A DNA stretch of 55,427 bases from an uncultured Rhodospirillales bacterium (GTDB lineage Bacteria > Pseudomonadota > Alphaproteobacteria > CAAGCB01 > CAG-977): contig CACYSU010000015.1 in NCBI GenBank assembly GCA_902777205.1, positions 1 through 55,427 of the forward strand, written 5' to 3'. The notes under the pieces are model-generated. The model was not told the DNA's origin and ran no database searches. It was given only the letters and a program-made list of their open reading frames with translations. Made by a program: the position numbers and the translations under genes. This document shows, piece by piece, positions 40,244-49,154 of this stretch (positions are counted from its first letter, which is position 1; every line of letters begins with the position of its first letter).

Positions 40244-41419
40244 ATGAATTTTCTTTACTTTTCCCCGAATTTTCCGACCTACGGGTGGAAATTCTGCCGT
40301 TATTTGAAAGAAGACGGCGTAAACGTTTTGGGAATCGGCGATTCCGACTATGATTCCCTGCAACCCGAATTGAAAGATGCGCTGACCGAATATTACCGTG
40401 TTGACAATCTGCAGGATTACGATCAGGTTTACCGCGCGACGGCGTGCCTGATCCACCACCACGGCAAAATCGACCGCATCCGGTCGAACAACGAATTCTG
40501 GCTGATCACCGAAGCCAAACTGCGCACCGATTTCAACATCGACGGCATCAAATACCCCGAAATCATGGATCACAAACAAAAATCCAGAATGAAGGCCTTT
40601 TTCAAAAAAGCGGGTGTCGATTGCGCCGAATACTGCCTGCCCGCGACGTTCGCGGACGGCAAGTCCTTTACGGACAAACACGGTTTTCCCGTCGTCGTCA
40701 AACCCGATGACGGCGTCGGCGCGTGCGACACCTACACCCTGCGCACGGAATCGGAAATGGCGGATTTTTTCGCGCAAAAACCCGATGTGCAGTACATTAT
40801 GGAAACGTTCATCGACGGCCACGTCGAAACGTTCGACGGCATCACCGACCGCAACGGCGACATCGTTTTCTGTGCCAGCCAAATCTATCACCAATCCCTG
40901 ATGGACACGGTTGTGAACGACGATTGCATCATGTACCACACCGAACCGGTGATGGCGGACGACATCCGCAAGGCCGGAACGGCGATCGTCAAGGCATACG
41001 GCATCAAAGACACGTTTTTCCACTTTGAATTTTTCCGCACGACGGACAAAAAGACCGGCAAGACCAAAGTCATGGCTTTGGAAGTCAATATGCGTCCGCC
41101 CGGCGGCATGATCACCGAACTGTATGAAGCGTCCCACGACGTCAATATCTACAAAGTCTGGGCCGACACGCTGGTCAAGGGCAAACCCGAAGGCGATATG
41201 TCGCAAAAACGTTTCGCCGCGTACGCCAGCCGTAAATTCCGTTTCAACTACCTGTACACGCACGAGGCAATTCTGGCGAAATACGGCGCCCACATCATGG
41301 AACATATGCCGATTGAAGGCATTACCGCGCGCGCGATGGGCGATTACGTCTATCTGCTGTACGCCGACACGCTGGACGAGATCAACGAAATCATCGACGC
41401 GATCAACGCGCGCGTGTAA
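40244..41419 (+). CDS. ATP-grasp domain ligase-like protein
   Basis: A 391-residue ATP-grasp protein, which should couple ATP to join a carboxylate to an amine, thiol or other nucleophile through an acylphosphate. 'FPVVVKPDDGVGACDTYTL' is the ATP-binding loop, 'YIMETFIDGHVETFDGI' the hinge, and 'VMALEVNMRPPGGMITELY' carries the metal-binding Glu and Asn. The N-terminal 'FLYFSPNFPTYGWKFC' is a Rossmann-like pre-domain. Substrate unknown. ATG 40244 has AGGA ten bases ahead; TTG 40238 is also open. The esterase gene starts ten bases after its stop, so the two are one operon and probably act on related substrates. Confidence 0.82.
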   Translation: MNFLYFSPNFPTYGWKFCRYLKEDGVNVLGIGDSDYDSLQPELKDALTEYYRVDNLQDYDQVYRATACLIHHHGKIDRIRSNNEFWLITEAKLRTDFNIDGIKYPEIMDHKQKSRMKAFFKKAGVDCAEYCLPATFADGKSFTDKHGFPVVVKPDDGVGACDTYTLRTESEMADFFAQKPDVQYIMETFIDGHVETFDGITDRNGDIVFCASQIYHQSLMDTVVNDDCIMYHTEPVMADDIRKAGTAIVKAYGIKDTFFHFEFFRTTDKKTGKTKVMALEVNMRPPGGMITELYEASHDVNIYKVWADTLVKGKPEGDMSQKRFAAYASRKFRFNYLYTHEAILAKYGAHIMEHMPIEGITARAMGDYVYLLYADTLDEINEIIDAINARV

Positions 41420-41429
41420 AGGGGATGAG

Positions 41430-42182
41430 ATGAAAGAAGAATATTTCAAGGAATACTCCTTTTGCCTTGACCGCGATATGGAATTCAAGGTTTACGGCCA
41501 CACGGGAAAGCCTGTTCTGGTCTTCCCCCCCGGATGCGGGCGGTTCTGGCATTACGAACACCACGGGATGGTGAACACCTGCGCCCCCTATATCGACGAC
41601 GGGCGGATTCAGCTGTTCTGCATCGACGGCATCGACTGGGAAAGCTGGGAAAACAAGGGCGGCAACCCGTACGACAATATGCAGATGCAGGAACGCTACT
41701 TCAATTACACGGTTGAAGAGTTCATTCCGCGGATCAAGGAAATCAGCCGCGACGCCAACGGCGGGAAAGAGATCGGAATTCTGGCGACGGGGTGTTCCAT
41801 GGGCGCGACGCACAGCGCGAACACGTTTTTCCGCCGTCCCGACCTGATCGATTCGGTCATCGCGCTCAGCGGGCTGTATTCGTCCAAATATTTTCTGGGC
41901 GATTATATGGACGACACGGTCTATCACAACTGCCCGATCTATTTCCTGCCCGACGTGACGGACGAGGATTACCTGAACCAAATGCGCCGCGCGCGGCTGG
42001 TGTTCTGCGTCGGTCAGGGCGCGTGGGAGGATCCGATGATCGAAGACACCCTGCGCCTGAAACAAATTCTGGAAGAAAAGCGCATTCCGGCGTTTGTCGA
42101 TGTGTGGGGCAAGGATGTCAACCACGATTGGGATTGGTGGCAAAAACAGCTGCCCTATTTTCTGGACAAGGTTTTGGCCTGA
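41430..42182 (+). CDS. Alpha/beta-hydrolase esterase (COG4947-like)
   Basis: A 250-residue alpha/beta hydrolase. 'KPVLVFPPGCGRFWHYEHHG' holds the oxyanion region, 'ILATGCSMGATHSANTFF' the nucleophile Ser in G-x-S-x-G, and 'GKDVNHDWDWWQKQLPYFL' the catalytic His; a likely acid is the Asp in 'QGAWEDPMIED'. The plan resembles the putative esterases of COG4947. No signal peptide, so cytosolic. ATG 41430 has AAAGGGGATGAG before it. Directly behind the ATP-grasp gene and ahead of a terminator, it completes a two-gene operon that might make and hydrolyse the same class of ester or amide. Confidence 0.8.
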   Translation: MKEEYFKEYSFCLDRDMEFKVYGHTGKPVLVFPPGCGRFWHYEHHGMVNTCAPYIDDGRIQLFCIDGIDWESWENKGGNPYDNMQMQERYFNYTVEEFIPRIKEISRDANGGKEIGILATGCSMGATHSANTFFRRPDLIDSVIALSGLYSSKYFLGDYMDDTVYHNCPIYFLPDVTDEDYLNQMRRARLVFCVGQGAWEDPMIEDTLRLKQILEEKRIPAFVDVWGKDVNHDWDWWQKQLPYFLDKVLA

Positions 42183-42203
42183 CCGTATCCTTTGACGCGA
42201 AAA

Positions 42204-42231
42204 CCCGATCGTTAACGGTCGGGCTTTTTTT
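42204..42231. terminator. Intrinsic terminator after the esterase gene
   Basis: CCCGATCG (42204-42211), loop TTAA, CGGTCGGG (42216-42223) with one G-U pair, then C-TTTTTTT. Confidence 0.85.
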
Positions 42232-43234
42232 ATTCGGACGCAGCGGCGTCTTTTCTTTTGGCCGCCTTGATTTTTTCCGCCAGTTTGACGGCCAGCGCCT
42301 GCCCGTTTTCGATTTCTTCGGGCGTCATGGAACGCATCAGCCGTTCCAGATCAGGCGACACGGCGACCAGATCGGACGCCTGCGGAAACAGCGACGACAG
42401 CGCGATCACCAGCCACGCGTAGGCCTGCGCGGCGTCCGGCCGCAAACCGGTGTAAACGGACGCCAGCTTCCTTTGCGCCTCGACATAGCCCGATTCCGCC
42501 GCCTTGGTCAGCCAGAACACCGCCTTTTCCGTATCCTGTTCCACGCCGTCGCCGTTGGCGTACAGCTTGCCCAGCAACGCCTGCCCCTGCGCGTTTCCGG
42601 CGTCGGCCGCGATTTGGTACAAACGCGCCGCGCGTTGAAAATCCTGTGCGGCGCCCCGCCCCGTTTCCGCCATTATCCCCAACGAAACGGCGGCGTCGGC
42701 GTCCCCTTGGCGCGCGCCGAGTTCCAGCCATTCGACGTTTTCCTTTTTCCGTCCCGTATTGGCGTTTTTCTCGCCCGTCTGACGGTAAACGACGTTCAGC
42801 TGTCCCATCGCTTCGCCCGACCCTTTGGCCGCGGCCATTTCATACCAGACGCGGGCGGCGTTCAGATCCTGCGGAACGCCGCGGCGGCCGTATTGATAAA
42901 TGCGCCCCAACATCACCTGCGCCGGCGCGTATCCCTGCGCCGCCGATTTTTTCAAAACGGCGACAATTTCGGTGTTCGGGCGGCGGCCGTCCGTCGCCTT
43001 GTCATAAATCAACGCCTGATAATACAGTGCTTCGGCGTCGCCGGCGGCGGCGGCTTGTTCGATCCATTGCGCGGCTTTGACCTCGTCCTTTTCGATATCG
43101 TAGAAATACCGCCCCAGACGCGACGCCGCGCCGACATCCCCGTTCATCGCCCGCGCCCGCAAAGCGTCCGCGTCCGACGCCGCCGCCGTTGATGAAAACA
43201 GCAGCAGCGCCGCGATCAATCCGGCCGGATTCAC
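42230..43234 (-). CDS. Sel1-repeat (TPR-like) secreted protein
   Basis: A 334-residue protein with an N-terminal signal ('MNPAGLIAALLLFSSTAAA') and at least six Sel1-like repeats: 'ASRLGRYFYDIEKDEVKAAQWIEQAA' and 'VMLGRIYQYGRRGVPQDLNAARVWYEMAA' in pieces, 'VSLGIMAETGRGAAQDFQRA', 'ALLGKLYANGDGVEQDTEKA'. These helical hairpins bind proteins in the periplasm. The C-terminal 50 residues are a charged helix. The start is GTG 43234, with GGA eight bases ahead, overlapping the pentapeptide gene's stop by 4 bp. Third gene of a rhodanese-pentapeptide-Sel1 operon. Confidence 0.88.
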   Translation of the reverse strand: MNPAGLIAALLLFSSTAAASDADALRARAMNGDVGAASRLGRYFYDIEKDEVKAAQWIEQAAAAGDAEALYYQALIYDKATDGRRPNTEIVAVLKKSAAQGYAPAQVMLGRIYQYGRRGVPQDLNAARVWYEMAAAKGSGEAMGQLNVVYRQTGEKNANTGRKKENVEWLELGARQGDADAAVSLGIMAETGRGAAQDFQRAARLYQIAADAGNAQGQALLGKLYANGDGVEQDTEKAVFWLTKAAESGYVEAQRKLASVYTGLRPDAAQAYAWLVIALSSLFPQASDLVAVSPDLERLMRSMTPEEIENGQALAVKLAEKIKAAKRKDAAASE

Positions 43235-45531
43235 TTTTTATCCTCCGGCTTTTTTTCCGGCTTCAGCTCCAGCTTTTCGGAATACGGGATTACCTCCGTC
43301 TGCAGCGTCCACGGATTCCACCCGTCGCGGTAAATGCGGACTTTTTCCGGTTTCCACACGGGCGTCGGCAGGGTAAACGGCTTGAACAGACGGATTTTGT
43401 ACGGGAACCGTGTAAATTCGTCGATCAAAATCTGGTCGAAAAGGGCGTAAGTCCTGTCGGCCAGCGAATTGTGCAGATCCGCACCGCTAAGATTTGATCC
43501 GGAAAAATCAATCCCCAACAGGTTCGACCGCGACAAATCGGCCGCGCGCAAATCCGTTCCCGTCAGATCGATCAACCGGTTGCGGTCGCGTTTCAGCTTC
43601 ATATCCGTCAAAACGAACAAAGCCATTTGCACTTCGGGCGTGACGGGGCTGTAGGGTTTGAACAAATCGGTTTCCGCATTCCACGGGCGGTTGCGTTTGA
43701 TGAACGCGGCCAGAATGTCGATTTGCGAATCGGACAGCTTCTTATCCTTTTGCGCGATGCAGCCCATCGTGCACAGAGCCCACCCTTGGGCGTCCAAATC
43801 CGATTCCTGATTTTCCAAAATCGTCATGGCGCGGACGGCCAGATTCTGATTGCCCGTCCGTCCCAGCAAACGGTCTTCGCACGTGCGATGCGAACAGGAA
43901 TAGCGGTCAACTTTTTCCACCTCGACGGGGTTTTCCAATTCGATATCGAACGCGTCCGTTTCATATTCGGACAAACCGTCCGGCAAAACCGTTTCGCGGT
44001 CGATTTTCACCTGCGCCATTTCTTCGGGCTGGACGTTTTCCAACGCGCCCATATCCGCCCCGCCGAAATCCGCGCGGTATCTGGAAACGTCGTGGAATGA
44101 AACGTTTTTCAGGAATTTCGCCGTACGCATATGCGCCTTTTCGATATAAGCGCGGTCGAACACCGTGTTCCGGAATTTCGCGTCGTAAAAGTAGGATTCT
44201 TTGAAATCGCCGCGTTTGAACATACATTCGTTGCACGAAACATTGTTGAACACGGTTTTGCGCGCCTGTATCTGGTTGAACAGAACGTTGTCGAATTCGG
44301 CGTTTGAAAAATTAGCACCGTTTGCGCGTATGCGTCTGCCGCGAATATCCATCCAATGCGTATTTTGCAAAACGGCGTTATTGAACACGGCATGAGTCAA
44401 ATTCACGTCGCGGAACTGAGCGTTTTGCAGATCGGCGTCGTCAAAACCGGCCGCCGCCGCTTCGACCTGATAGAAATGCGTGTCTTTCATCCGCGCATTG
44501 AAAAACAAAGCGCCGTTCAGCCGCGTTCCCTGAAAATAAGCGTTTTCCATATCCGCCCGTCCGAAATTGGAATCGGACAGGTTCACGTCGGAAAATGTCG
44601 CTTCGTGAAAATAGGAACCGGTGAAATCCGTGTTGCCCAGTTCGCCTTTGATGAAATCGACCTTGTCGAAATTCACGCCGGCCAAGTTCAAAGACGGGCA
44701 TTTTTTGGTATTGAAAACCGTTTCCAGATATTCGACGGACAGCTGAACCGGCGAACGCACCGCCACGTCGTTGTTGACGGGCGTATAGTATGCGGCCGGC
44801 CAAGGGTGGCATTGACGCAAATATCCGGCGACGGCCGATTTCATATCGCAATCGGTCGTTCCGTCCGCCAGCTTTCCGTTCGCCGTCATCCAATACGCCG
44901 TCGGCAAAACGACGTTGGCGTCCATGGAACAGTCTTTCAACCGGTCGAGAACCCACCCCGTCCACTTTTCCATATCCTGCGGCCGTTTGTTGCTTTGATC
45001 AACGGGGGGATCAACCGGACGGTAAGGCGCAACGACCGGCCGTTCCCTGTGTTCTCGGACGATCGCCTTAGCGGGGCTTTTCAGCGGAAAAACGCGCACC
45101 TTGTCCGATGTCACGCTTTCGGGCAAACCGGCGACGTGCTTCGGCACCGGAATGTCCTTGCCGTCCGTTTGCGCCTTTTTGTTGCGCTGTCGAGGCAAAA
45201 TCAGGACGCGGGCGGGCAACAAAATGTTTTGCGCCGCCTGCTCAACGGTTACGTTCCCCTTGTCCAGCAAAGACACGCCGGCAGGTGTCGGGATGCCGTG
45301 TTTTTCCTGATTTGCGTCTTTTTTCCCGATTTCCTGCGCGCGCACACCTGCGGACACCCCGTCGGCGGGCAACGGAGTCGGAACGGCTTCCTGCAACGAA
45401 TTGATTTCCGCCGTGTTTTGAACGGGCAGGAAAAAGATGACGACGTTTTTCGGTTCCACCGCGGCGACGGCGGCGGCGGACGCCAGCGCAAAAGCCGCGA
45501 TGGGCAACAGTTTTTTATACTTTTTTGACAT
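43231..45531 (-). CDS. Exported pentapeptide-repeat protein
   Basis: A 766-residue protein with signal peptide ('MSKKYKKLLPIAAFALAS', cleaved near AVAAV). Residues 30-270 are proline-rich then globular with paired cysteines. From about 280 to 500 run pentapeptide repeats of A(D/N)LXX type: 'VNLSDSNFGRADMENAYFQG', 'GFDDADLQNAQFRDVNL', 'ANFSNAEFDNVLFNQ'. After a second globular part with Cys ('CSHRTCEDRLL') a short block 'TDLRAADLSRSNLLGIDFSG' returns near 690-725. The right-handed quadrilateral beta-helix suggests a rigid scaffold in the periplasm. ATG 45531 overlaps the rhodanese gene by 17 bp. Function unknown. Confidence 0.85.
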   Translation of the reverse strand: MSKKYKKLLPIAAFALASAAAVAAVEPKNVVIFFLPVQNTAEINSLQEAVPTPLPADGVSAGVRAQEIGKKDANQEKHGIPTPAGVSLLDKGNVTVEQAAQNILLPARVLILPRQRNKKAQTDGKDIPVPKHVAGLPESVTSDKVRVFPLKSPAKAIVREHRERPVVAPYRPVDPPVDQSNKRPQDMEKWTGWVLDRLKDCSMDANVVLPTAYWMTANGKLADGTTDCDMKSAVAGYLRQCHPWPAAYYTPVNNDVAVRSPVQLSVEYLETVFNTKKCPSLNLAGVNFDKVDFIKGELGNTDFTGSYFHEATFSDVNLSDSNFGRADMENAYFQGTRLNGALFFNARMKDTHFYQVEAAAAGFDDADLQNAQFRDVNLTHAVFNNAVLQNTHWMDIRGRRIRANGANFSNAEFDNVLFNQIQARKTVFNNVSCNECMFKRGDFKESYFYDAKFRNTVFDRAYIEKAHMRTAKFLKNVSFHDVSRYRADFGGADMGALENVQPEEMAQVKIDRETVLPDGLSEYETDAFDIELENPVEVEKVDRYSCSHRTCEDRLLGRTGNQNLAVRAMTILENQESDLDAQGWALCTMGCIAQKDKKLSDSQIDILAAFIKRNRPWNAETDLFKPYSPVTPEVQMALFVLTDMKLKRDRNRLIDLTGTDLRAADLSRSNLLGIDFSGSNLSGADLHNSLADRTYALFDQILIDEFTRFPYKIRLFKPFTLPTPVWKPEKVRIYRDGWNPWTLQTEVIPYSEKLELKPEKKPEDKK

Positions 45532-45973
45532 TTCTTTCCACCGTCGGCAAACCTTGACGCAACCAGTTCGACACACCGTAATTCAAAATGGCGACGTTGA
45601 CGAACCCCTTTTGTTTCAAAACGCAATAAGCCTTGAACACGCTGTTTTCATCGCGCAATCCGGTCAAAACGACGGGCGTGTCCTTAAATCCGGCCAACCG
45701 GTCGGCCGTTTCCGATATGCGGATCATAAATTCCCCGAACGGCAGATTGATCGCATGGTCGATATGGCCGAACATATTATAAAATTCGCCCTGCGTCCGC
45801 AGGTCGATCAGCAACACATCCTCTTTCGCGGAAAGCTTTTTTTCCAAATCCTTCGGTTCAATGTAGGCGACGTTCCGGCCGCGCAGCATCCGTTTCAGCC
45901 GCGGATACACAAACCGCATAAAGCAATAGACGGCCAGCGCGACAATCAAAAAAGATTTAAAATTTCCGTTCAT
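45515..45973 (-). CDS. Membrane-anchored rhodanese-like protein without the catalytic Cys
   Basis: A 152-residue protein. One N-terminal helix (about 6-24, 'KSFLIVALAVYCFMRFVY') is followed by a basic stretch and one rhodanese domain: 'VLLIDLRTQGEFYNMFGHIDHAINLPFGEF' (in pieces), then 'VVLTGLRDENSVFKAYCVL'. In active rhodaneses the loop reads C-x-x-G-x-R; here Thr104 replaces the Cys, so sulfur transfer is unlikely and a binding or sensing role is more probable. ATG 45973 has GGGAAAG ahead. First gene of the operon with the pentapeptide and Sel1 proteins; divergent from trmFO. Confidence 0.85.
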   Translation of the reverse strand: MNGNFKSFLIVALAVYCFMRFVYPRLKRMLRGRNVAYIEPKDLEKKLSAKEDVLLIDLRTQGEFYNMFGHIDHAINLPFGEFMIRISETADRLAGFKDTPVVLTGLRDENSVFKAYCVLKQKGFVNVAILNYGVSNWLRQGLPTVERNVKKV

Positions 45974-46070
45974 TTTCTTTCCCGCAAAAAAATATGTTTG
46001 TTTCGGTTCAGGGTTATATCTAAGATAGACAATCAACTATAAACCGATTCTGTTCGAGGATAAAGAAAAG

Positions 46071-47435
46071 ATGACACAAAAACCGATCACCGTCGTCGGC
46101 GCGGGGCTGGCGGGATGCGAATCCGCTTGGCAGATCGCACGGGCGGGCATTTCCGTCGTGTTAAAGGAAATGCGGCCGAAACGGCAGACGCCGGCGCATA
46201 AAACGGCGAATCCGGCGGAACTGGTTTGCTCCAATTCCCTGCGTTCCGACGATCCGGCGCATAATGCCGTCGGTTTGCTGCACGAGGAAATGCGCCGTTG
46301 CGGTTCGCTGATCATGGCGGCGGCGGACGCGTCCGGCGTTCCGGCGGGCGGGGCTTTGGCGGTCGATCGCGACGCGTTTTCCGGCTTTATCGAACAAAAA
46401 CTGCGCGAACACCCGCTGATCACCATGGAAACGGCGGAACTGACCGACCTGCCCGACGAAAACGCAGGGCTGCACATCATCGCGACAGGCCCCCTGACGA
46501 CGCCCGAACTGGCGGAAAAAATCCAAGCGGTTGCGGGCGGCGAAGACTTGTTGCACTTTTTCGACGCGATCGCACCGATCGTGACGGCGGAATCCGTCGA
46601 TATGGAAAAGGCGTGGAAACAATCGCGCTATGACAAAGGCGACGGCGACGATTACATCAACTGTCCCATGACGCGCGAAGAATACGACTCGTTCATCGAC
46701 AACCTGTTGACCGGCGAAAAGGTCGCGTTCAAGGATTGGGAGAAAAACACCCCGTATTTCGAGGGATGCCTGCCGATCGAAGTCATGGCGGAACGCGGCC
46801 GCGAAACGCTGGCGTTCGGCCCGATGAAACCTGTCGGATTGATGAATCCGCACACGAATTCGCGCCCTTACGCCGTTGTCCAGCTACGCAAGGAAAACCG
46901 GCAGGGGACTTTGCTGAATCTGGTCGGTTTCCAGACAAAGCTGACCTACGGCGAACAAAAACGAATTTTCAAAACCATTCCGGGGCTGGAAAACGCGACG
47001 TTCGTGCGTTACGGCGGCATCCACCGCAACACGTTCATCTGTTCGCCCAAAGTGTTGGACGAAACGTTGCGGTTGAAAACGCGCCCGAACATCCGGTTCG
47101 CCGGACAGGTCACGGGGTGCGAAGGCTATGTCGAAAGCGCGAGCGTCGGATTGCTGGCGGGGTTGTTCGCGGCGTGGGAAACCGTCGGAAAGCCGGCCGT
47201 TTTGCCGCCGGAAACGACGGCGTTGGGCGCGATGCTGCGTCACATCACCGTCAACGCGAACGAAGAATGTTTTCAACCGATGAACATCAATTTCGGCCTG
47301 ATCCCGCCCCCGCCCGTTCCGGAAGGAAAGCGCAAGATCAAAGGGCTTGACCGCAAACGCGCCCAAAGCGAGCGGGCTTTGGCGGATTTGGGCGAATGGA
47401 TCGCAAAGGCAGGTGTCAATGACCGATCGAATTAA
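46071..47435 (+). CDS. trmFO: FADH2/folate-dependent tRNA m5U54 methyltransferase TrmFO
   Basis: A 454-residue TrmFO, full length. '[21 protein letters not shown]' is the FAD Rossmann loop; '[29 protein letters not shown]' (in pieces) is the diagnostic GidA-like segment; '[13 protein letters not shown]' follows; '[22 protein letters not shown]' is the C-terminal FAD segment. It uses methylenetetrahydrofolate and FADH2 to methylate U54 of tRNA. GAGGAT lies before ATG. Its end overlaps hpnC by 17 bp, the order seen in several alphaproteobacteria. Confidence 0.97.
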   Translation: MTQKPITVVGAGLAGCESAWQIARAGISVVLKEMRPKRQTPAHKTANPAELVCSNSLRSDDPAHNAVGLLHEEMRRCGSLIMAAADASGVPAGGALAVDRDAFSGFIEQKLREHPLITMETAELTDLPDENAGLHIIATGPLTTPELAEKIQAVAGGEDLLHFFDAIAPIVTAESVDMEKAWKQSRYDKGDGDDYINCPMTREEYDSFIDNLLTGEKVAFKDWEKNTPYFEGCLPIEVMAERGRETLAFGPMKPVGLMNPHTNSRPYAVVQLRKENRQGTLLNLVGFQTKLTYGEQKRIFKTIPGLENATFVRYGGIHRNTFICSPKVLDETLRLKTRPNIRFAGQVTGCEGYVESASVGLLAGLFAAWETVGKPAVLPPETTALGAMLRHITVNANEECFQPMNINFGLIPPPPVPEGKRKIKGLDRKRAQSERALADLGEWIAKAGVNDRSN

Positions 47436-48309
47436 AAGAACGAAAGATGCGGACGGCGAAAACTTTCCCGTCGGTTCGCGGCTGATTCCGAAAAAACTGC
47501 GGCCGCACGTCGCAGCGTTTTACGATTTCGCGCGCACGGCGGACGACATCGCCGATTCGACCGAAATTTCCGGCGATGAAAAATTGGAACGCCTGAACCG
47601 GCTGGAACGGGTTTTGTTGGGGCAAGAGGACGCGGACGACGAAACCAAATGCGCCGAAACCCTGAAAAAATCGCTGGAGGAATGCGGCGTCACCAACCAG
47701 CACGCGCTGGATCTGTTAAAAGCGTTCCGTCAGGACAGCGAAGGCCACCACACCTATCACACTTGGGAGGACGTGATGGCCTATTGCCGCTGGTCGGCGG
47801 GCAGCGTCGGGCGTTTCATGCTGGATCTGCACGGGGAAAACCCGACGGCGTACTGGCCGTCCGACGCGTTGTGCGCCGCGCTGCAGATGAACAACCATTT
47901 GCAGGATTGCAAACAGGATTATCAGGAAAAGCACCGCATCTACCTGCCCAAAGACTGGTTCAAAGACGCCGAAATCAAATACGAGGCGCTGGACGACAGC
48001 CAGACCTGCGCCGCGCTGCAAACCGTGTTCAACCGCGTGACCGACGCGATCGACGGATTGCTGGTCGAAGGGTCGTCCCTGCCTTTGGTCATTGTGAACC
48101 GCGGTCTGCGCATGGAGGTGTGCGTCATTTTCCGTTTGGCGCAGCGGCTGGTCAAGCGGTTGAAACGCAACGACATTTTGCACCGCAAGGTCGAATTAAG
48201 AAAAACGGACTGGATCATCGCGTGTCTGCTGGGCGTCGCCGGCGGGCTGAGAAGAAAGAAGATATCATGCATCAGGAAAAAAGATCTGAAACCGCCGAAA
48301 AAGAAATAA
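47419..48309 (+). CDS. hpnC: Squalene synthase subfamily enzyme HpnC
   Basis: A 296-residue isoprenoid synthase of the squalene/phytoene synthase fold. '[32 protein letters not shown]' (in pieces) holds the first Asp-rich motif, '[14 protein letters not shown]' the middle helix and '[22 protein letters not shown]' (in pieces) the second motif. In the three-step HpnCDE route HpnC converts presqualene diphosphate to hydroxysqualene. ATG 47419 is chosen; it overlaps trmFO by 17 bp. It ends 43 bp inside hpnD. Confidence 0.93.
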   Translation: MTDRIKRTKDADGENFPVGSRLIPKKLRPHVAAFYDFARTADDIADSTEISGDEKLERLNRLERVLLGQEDADDETKCAETLKKSLEECGVTNQHALDLLKAFRQDSEGHHTYHTWEDVMAYCRWSAGSVGRFMLDLHGENPTAYWPSDALCAALQMNNHLQDCKQDYQEKHRIYLPKDWFKDAEIKYEALDDSQTCAALQTVFNRVTDAIDGLLVEGSSLPLVIVNRGLRMEVCVIFRLAQRLVKRLKRNDILHRKVELRKTDWIIACLLGVAGGLRRKKISCIRKKDLKPPKKK

Positions 48310-49151
48310 CCGCGCAAGTCAACGCGATCGTCAAAGCGTCGGGGTCGTCGTTTTATCCCGCGATGAAACTGTTGTGCCGCGAAAAACGCGACGCCATGTA
48401 CGCGATTTACGCGTTTTGCCGCGAAATCGACGACATCGCCGACGAACCCGCGCCTTTGAGCGAAAAGAAAAAGCGGCTGCAAATCTGGCGCGACGACATC
48501 GAACGCGTATATGACGGCGCCGAACCCGAATCGACCGTCGCAAAGGCTTTGATCGCGCCGGTCAAACGCTTTTCCCTGCCGAAATCCGAATTCATCGAAT
48601 TGATCGACGGCATGGAAATGGACATTCCCGACGGGATGCGCGCGCCGACGATGACGGAATTGCAGCTGTACTGCCGCCGCGTCGCGGGGGCGGTCGGAAT
48701 GTTGTCCGTCTGCGTGTTCGGCGATTTTTCCCCGACGGCGCAGCGGTTCGCGATCACGCTGGGCGAAGCGCTGCAGCTGACGAACATCCTGCGCGATATG
48801 GAAGAGGATATGGAGCTGGGGCGGCTGTATATGCCGCGCGAATGTCTGGATCAGGCCGGAATCGCGATCACGGACGACACGGCGCTGAGCAGCGTTTTAA
48901 GCGACCCGAACCTGAAAATCGCGCGGCAAGAGCTGGCCAAGCAGGCCGCCCTGCGCTTTACGGAGGCCGACGCCGCTCTGGACGAACTGGACGGACGGAA
49001 AATGAAGCCCGCCGTCATTATGAAAGACGTTTACAAAAAAATATTCGACATGATGGAAAAGCGCGGCTGGGACGTTTTGTTCCCCCGCCCGAAACCGTCC
49101 AAAGCCTTTGTCGTTTGGACGGCTTTGCGCGTCACCCTGTTCGGGAAATAG
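48267..49151 (+). CDS. hpnD: Presqualene diphosphate synthase HpnD
   Basis: A 294-residue paralogue of HpnC that joins two farnesyl diphosphates into presqualene diphosphate. The first Asp-rich motif is 'FCREIDDIADEPAPL', 'YCRRVAGAVGMLSVCVFG' is the middle helix, and 'LTNILRDMEEDMELGRLYMP' the second Asp motif with its following Arg-Leu-Tyr-x-Pro. ATG 48267 lies inside the end of hpnC, a 43-bp overlap, so the two are strongly coupled. hpnE follows three bases after the stop. Confidence 0.94.
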   Translation: MHQEKRSETAEKEITAQVNAIVKASGSSFYPAMKLLCREKRDAMYAIYAFCREIDDIADEPAPLSEKKKRLQIWRDDIERVYDGAEPESTVAKALIAPVKRFSLPKSEFIELIDGMEMDIPDGMRAPTMTELQLYCRRVAGAVGMLSVCVFGDFSPTAQRFAITLGEALQLTNILRDMEEDMELGRLYMPRECLDQAGIAITDDTALSSVLSDPNLKIARQELAKQAALRFTEADAALDELDGRKMKPAVIMKDVYKKIFDMMEKRGWDVLFPRPKPSKAFVVWTALRVTLFGK

Positions 49152-49154
49152 CCC

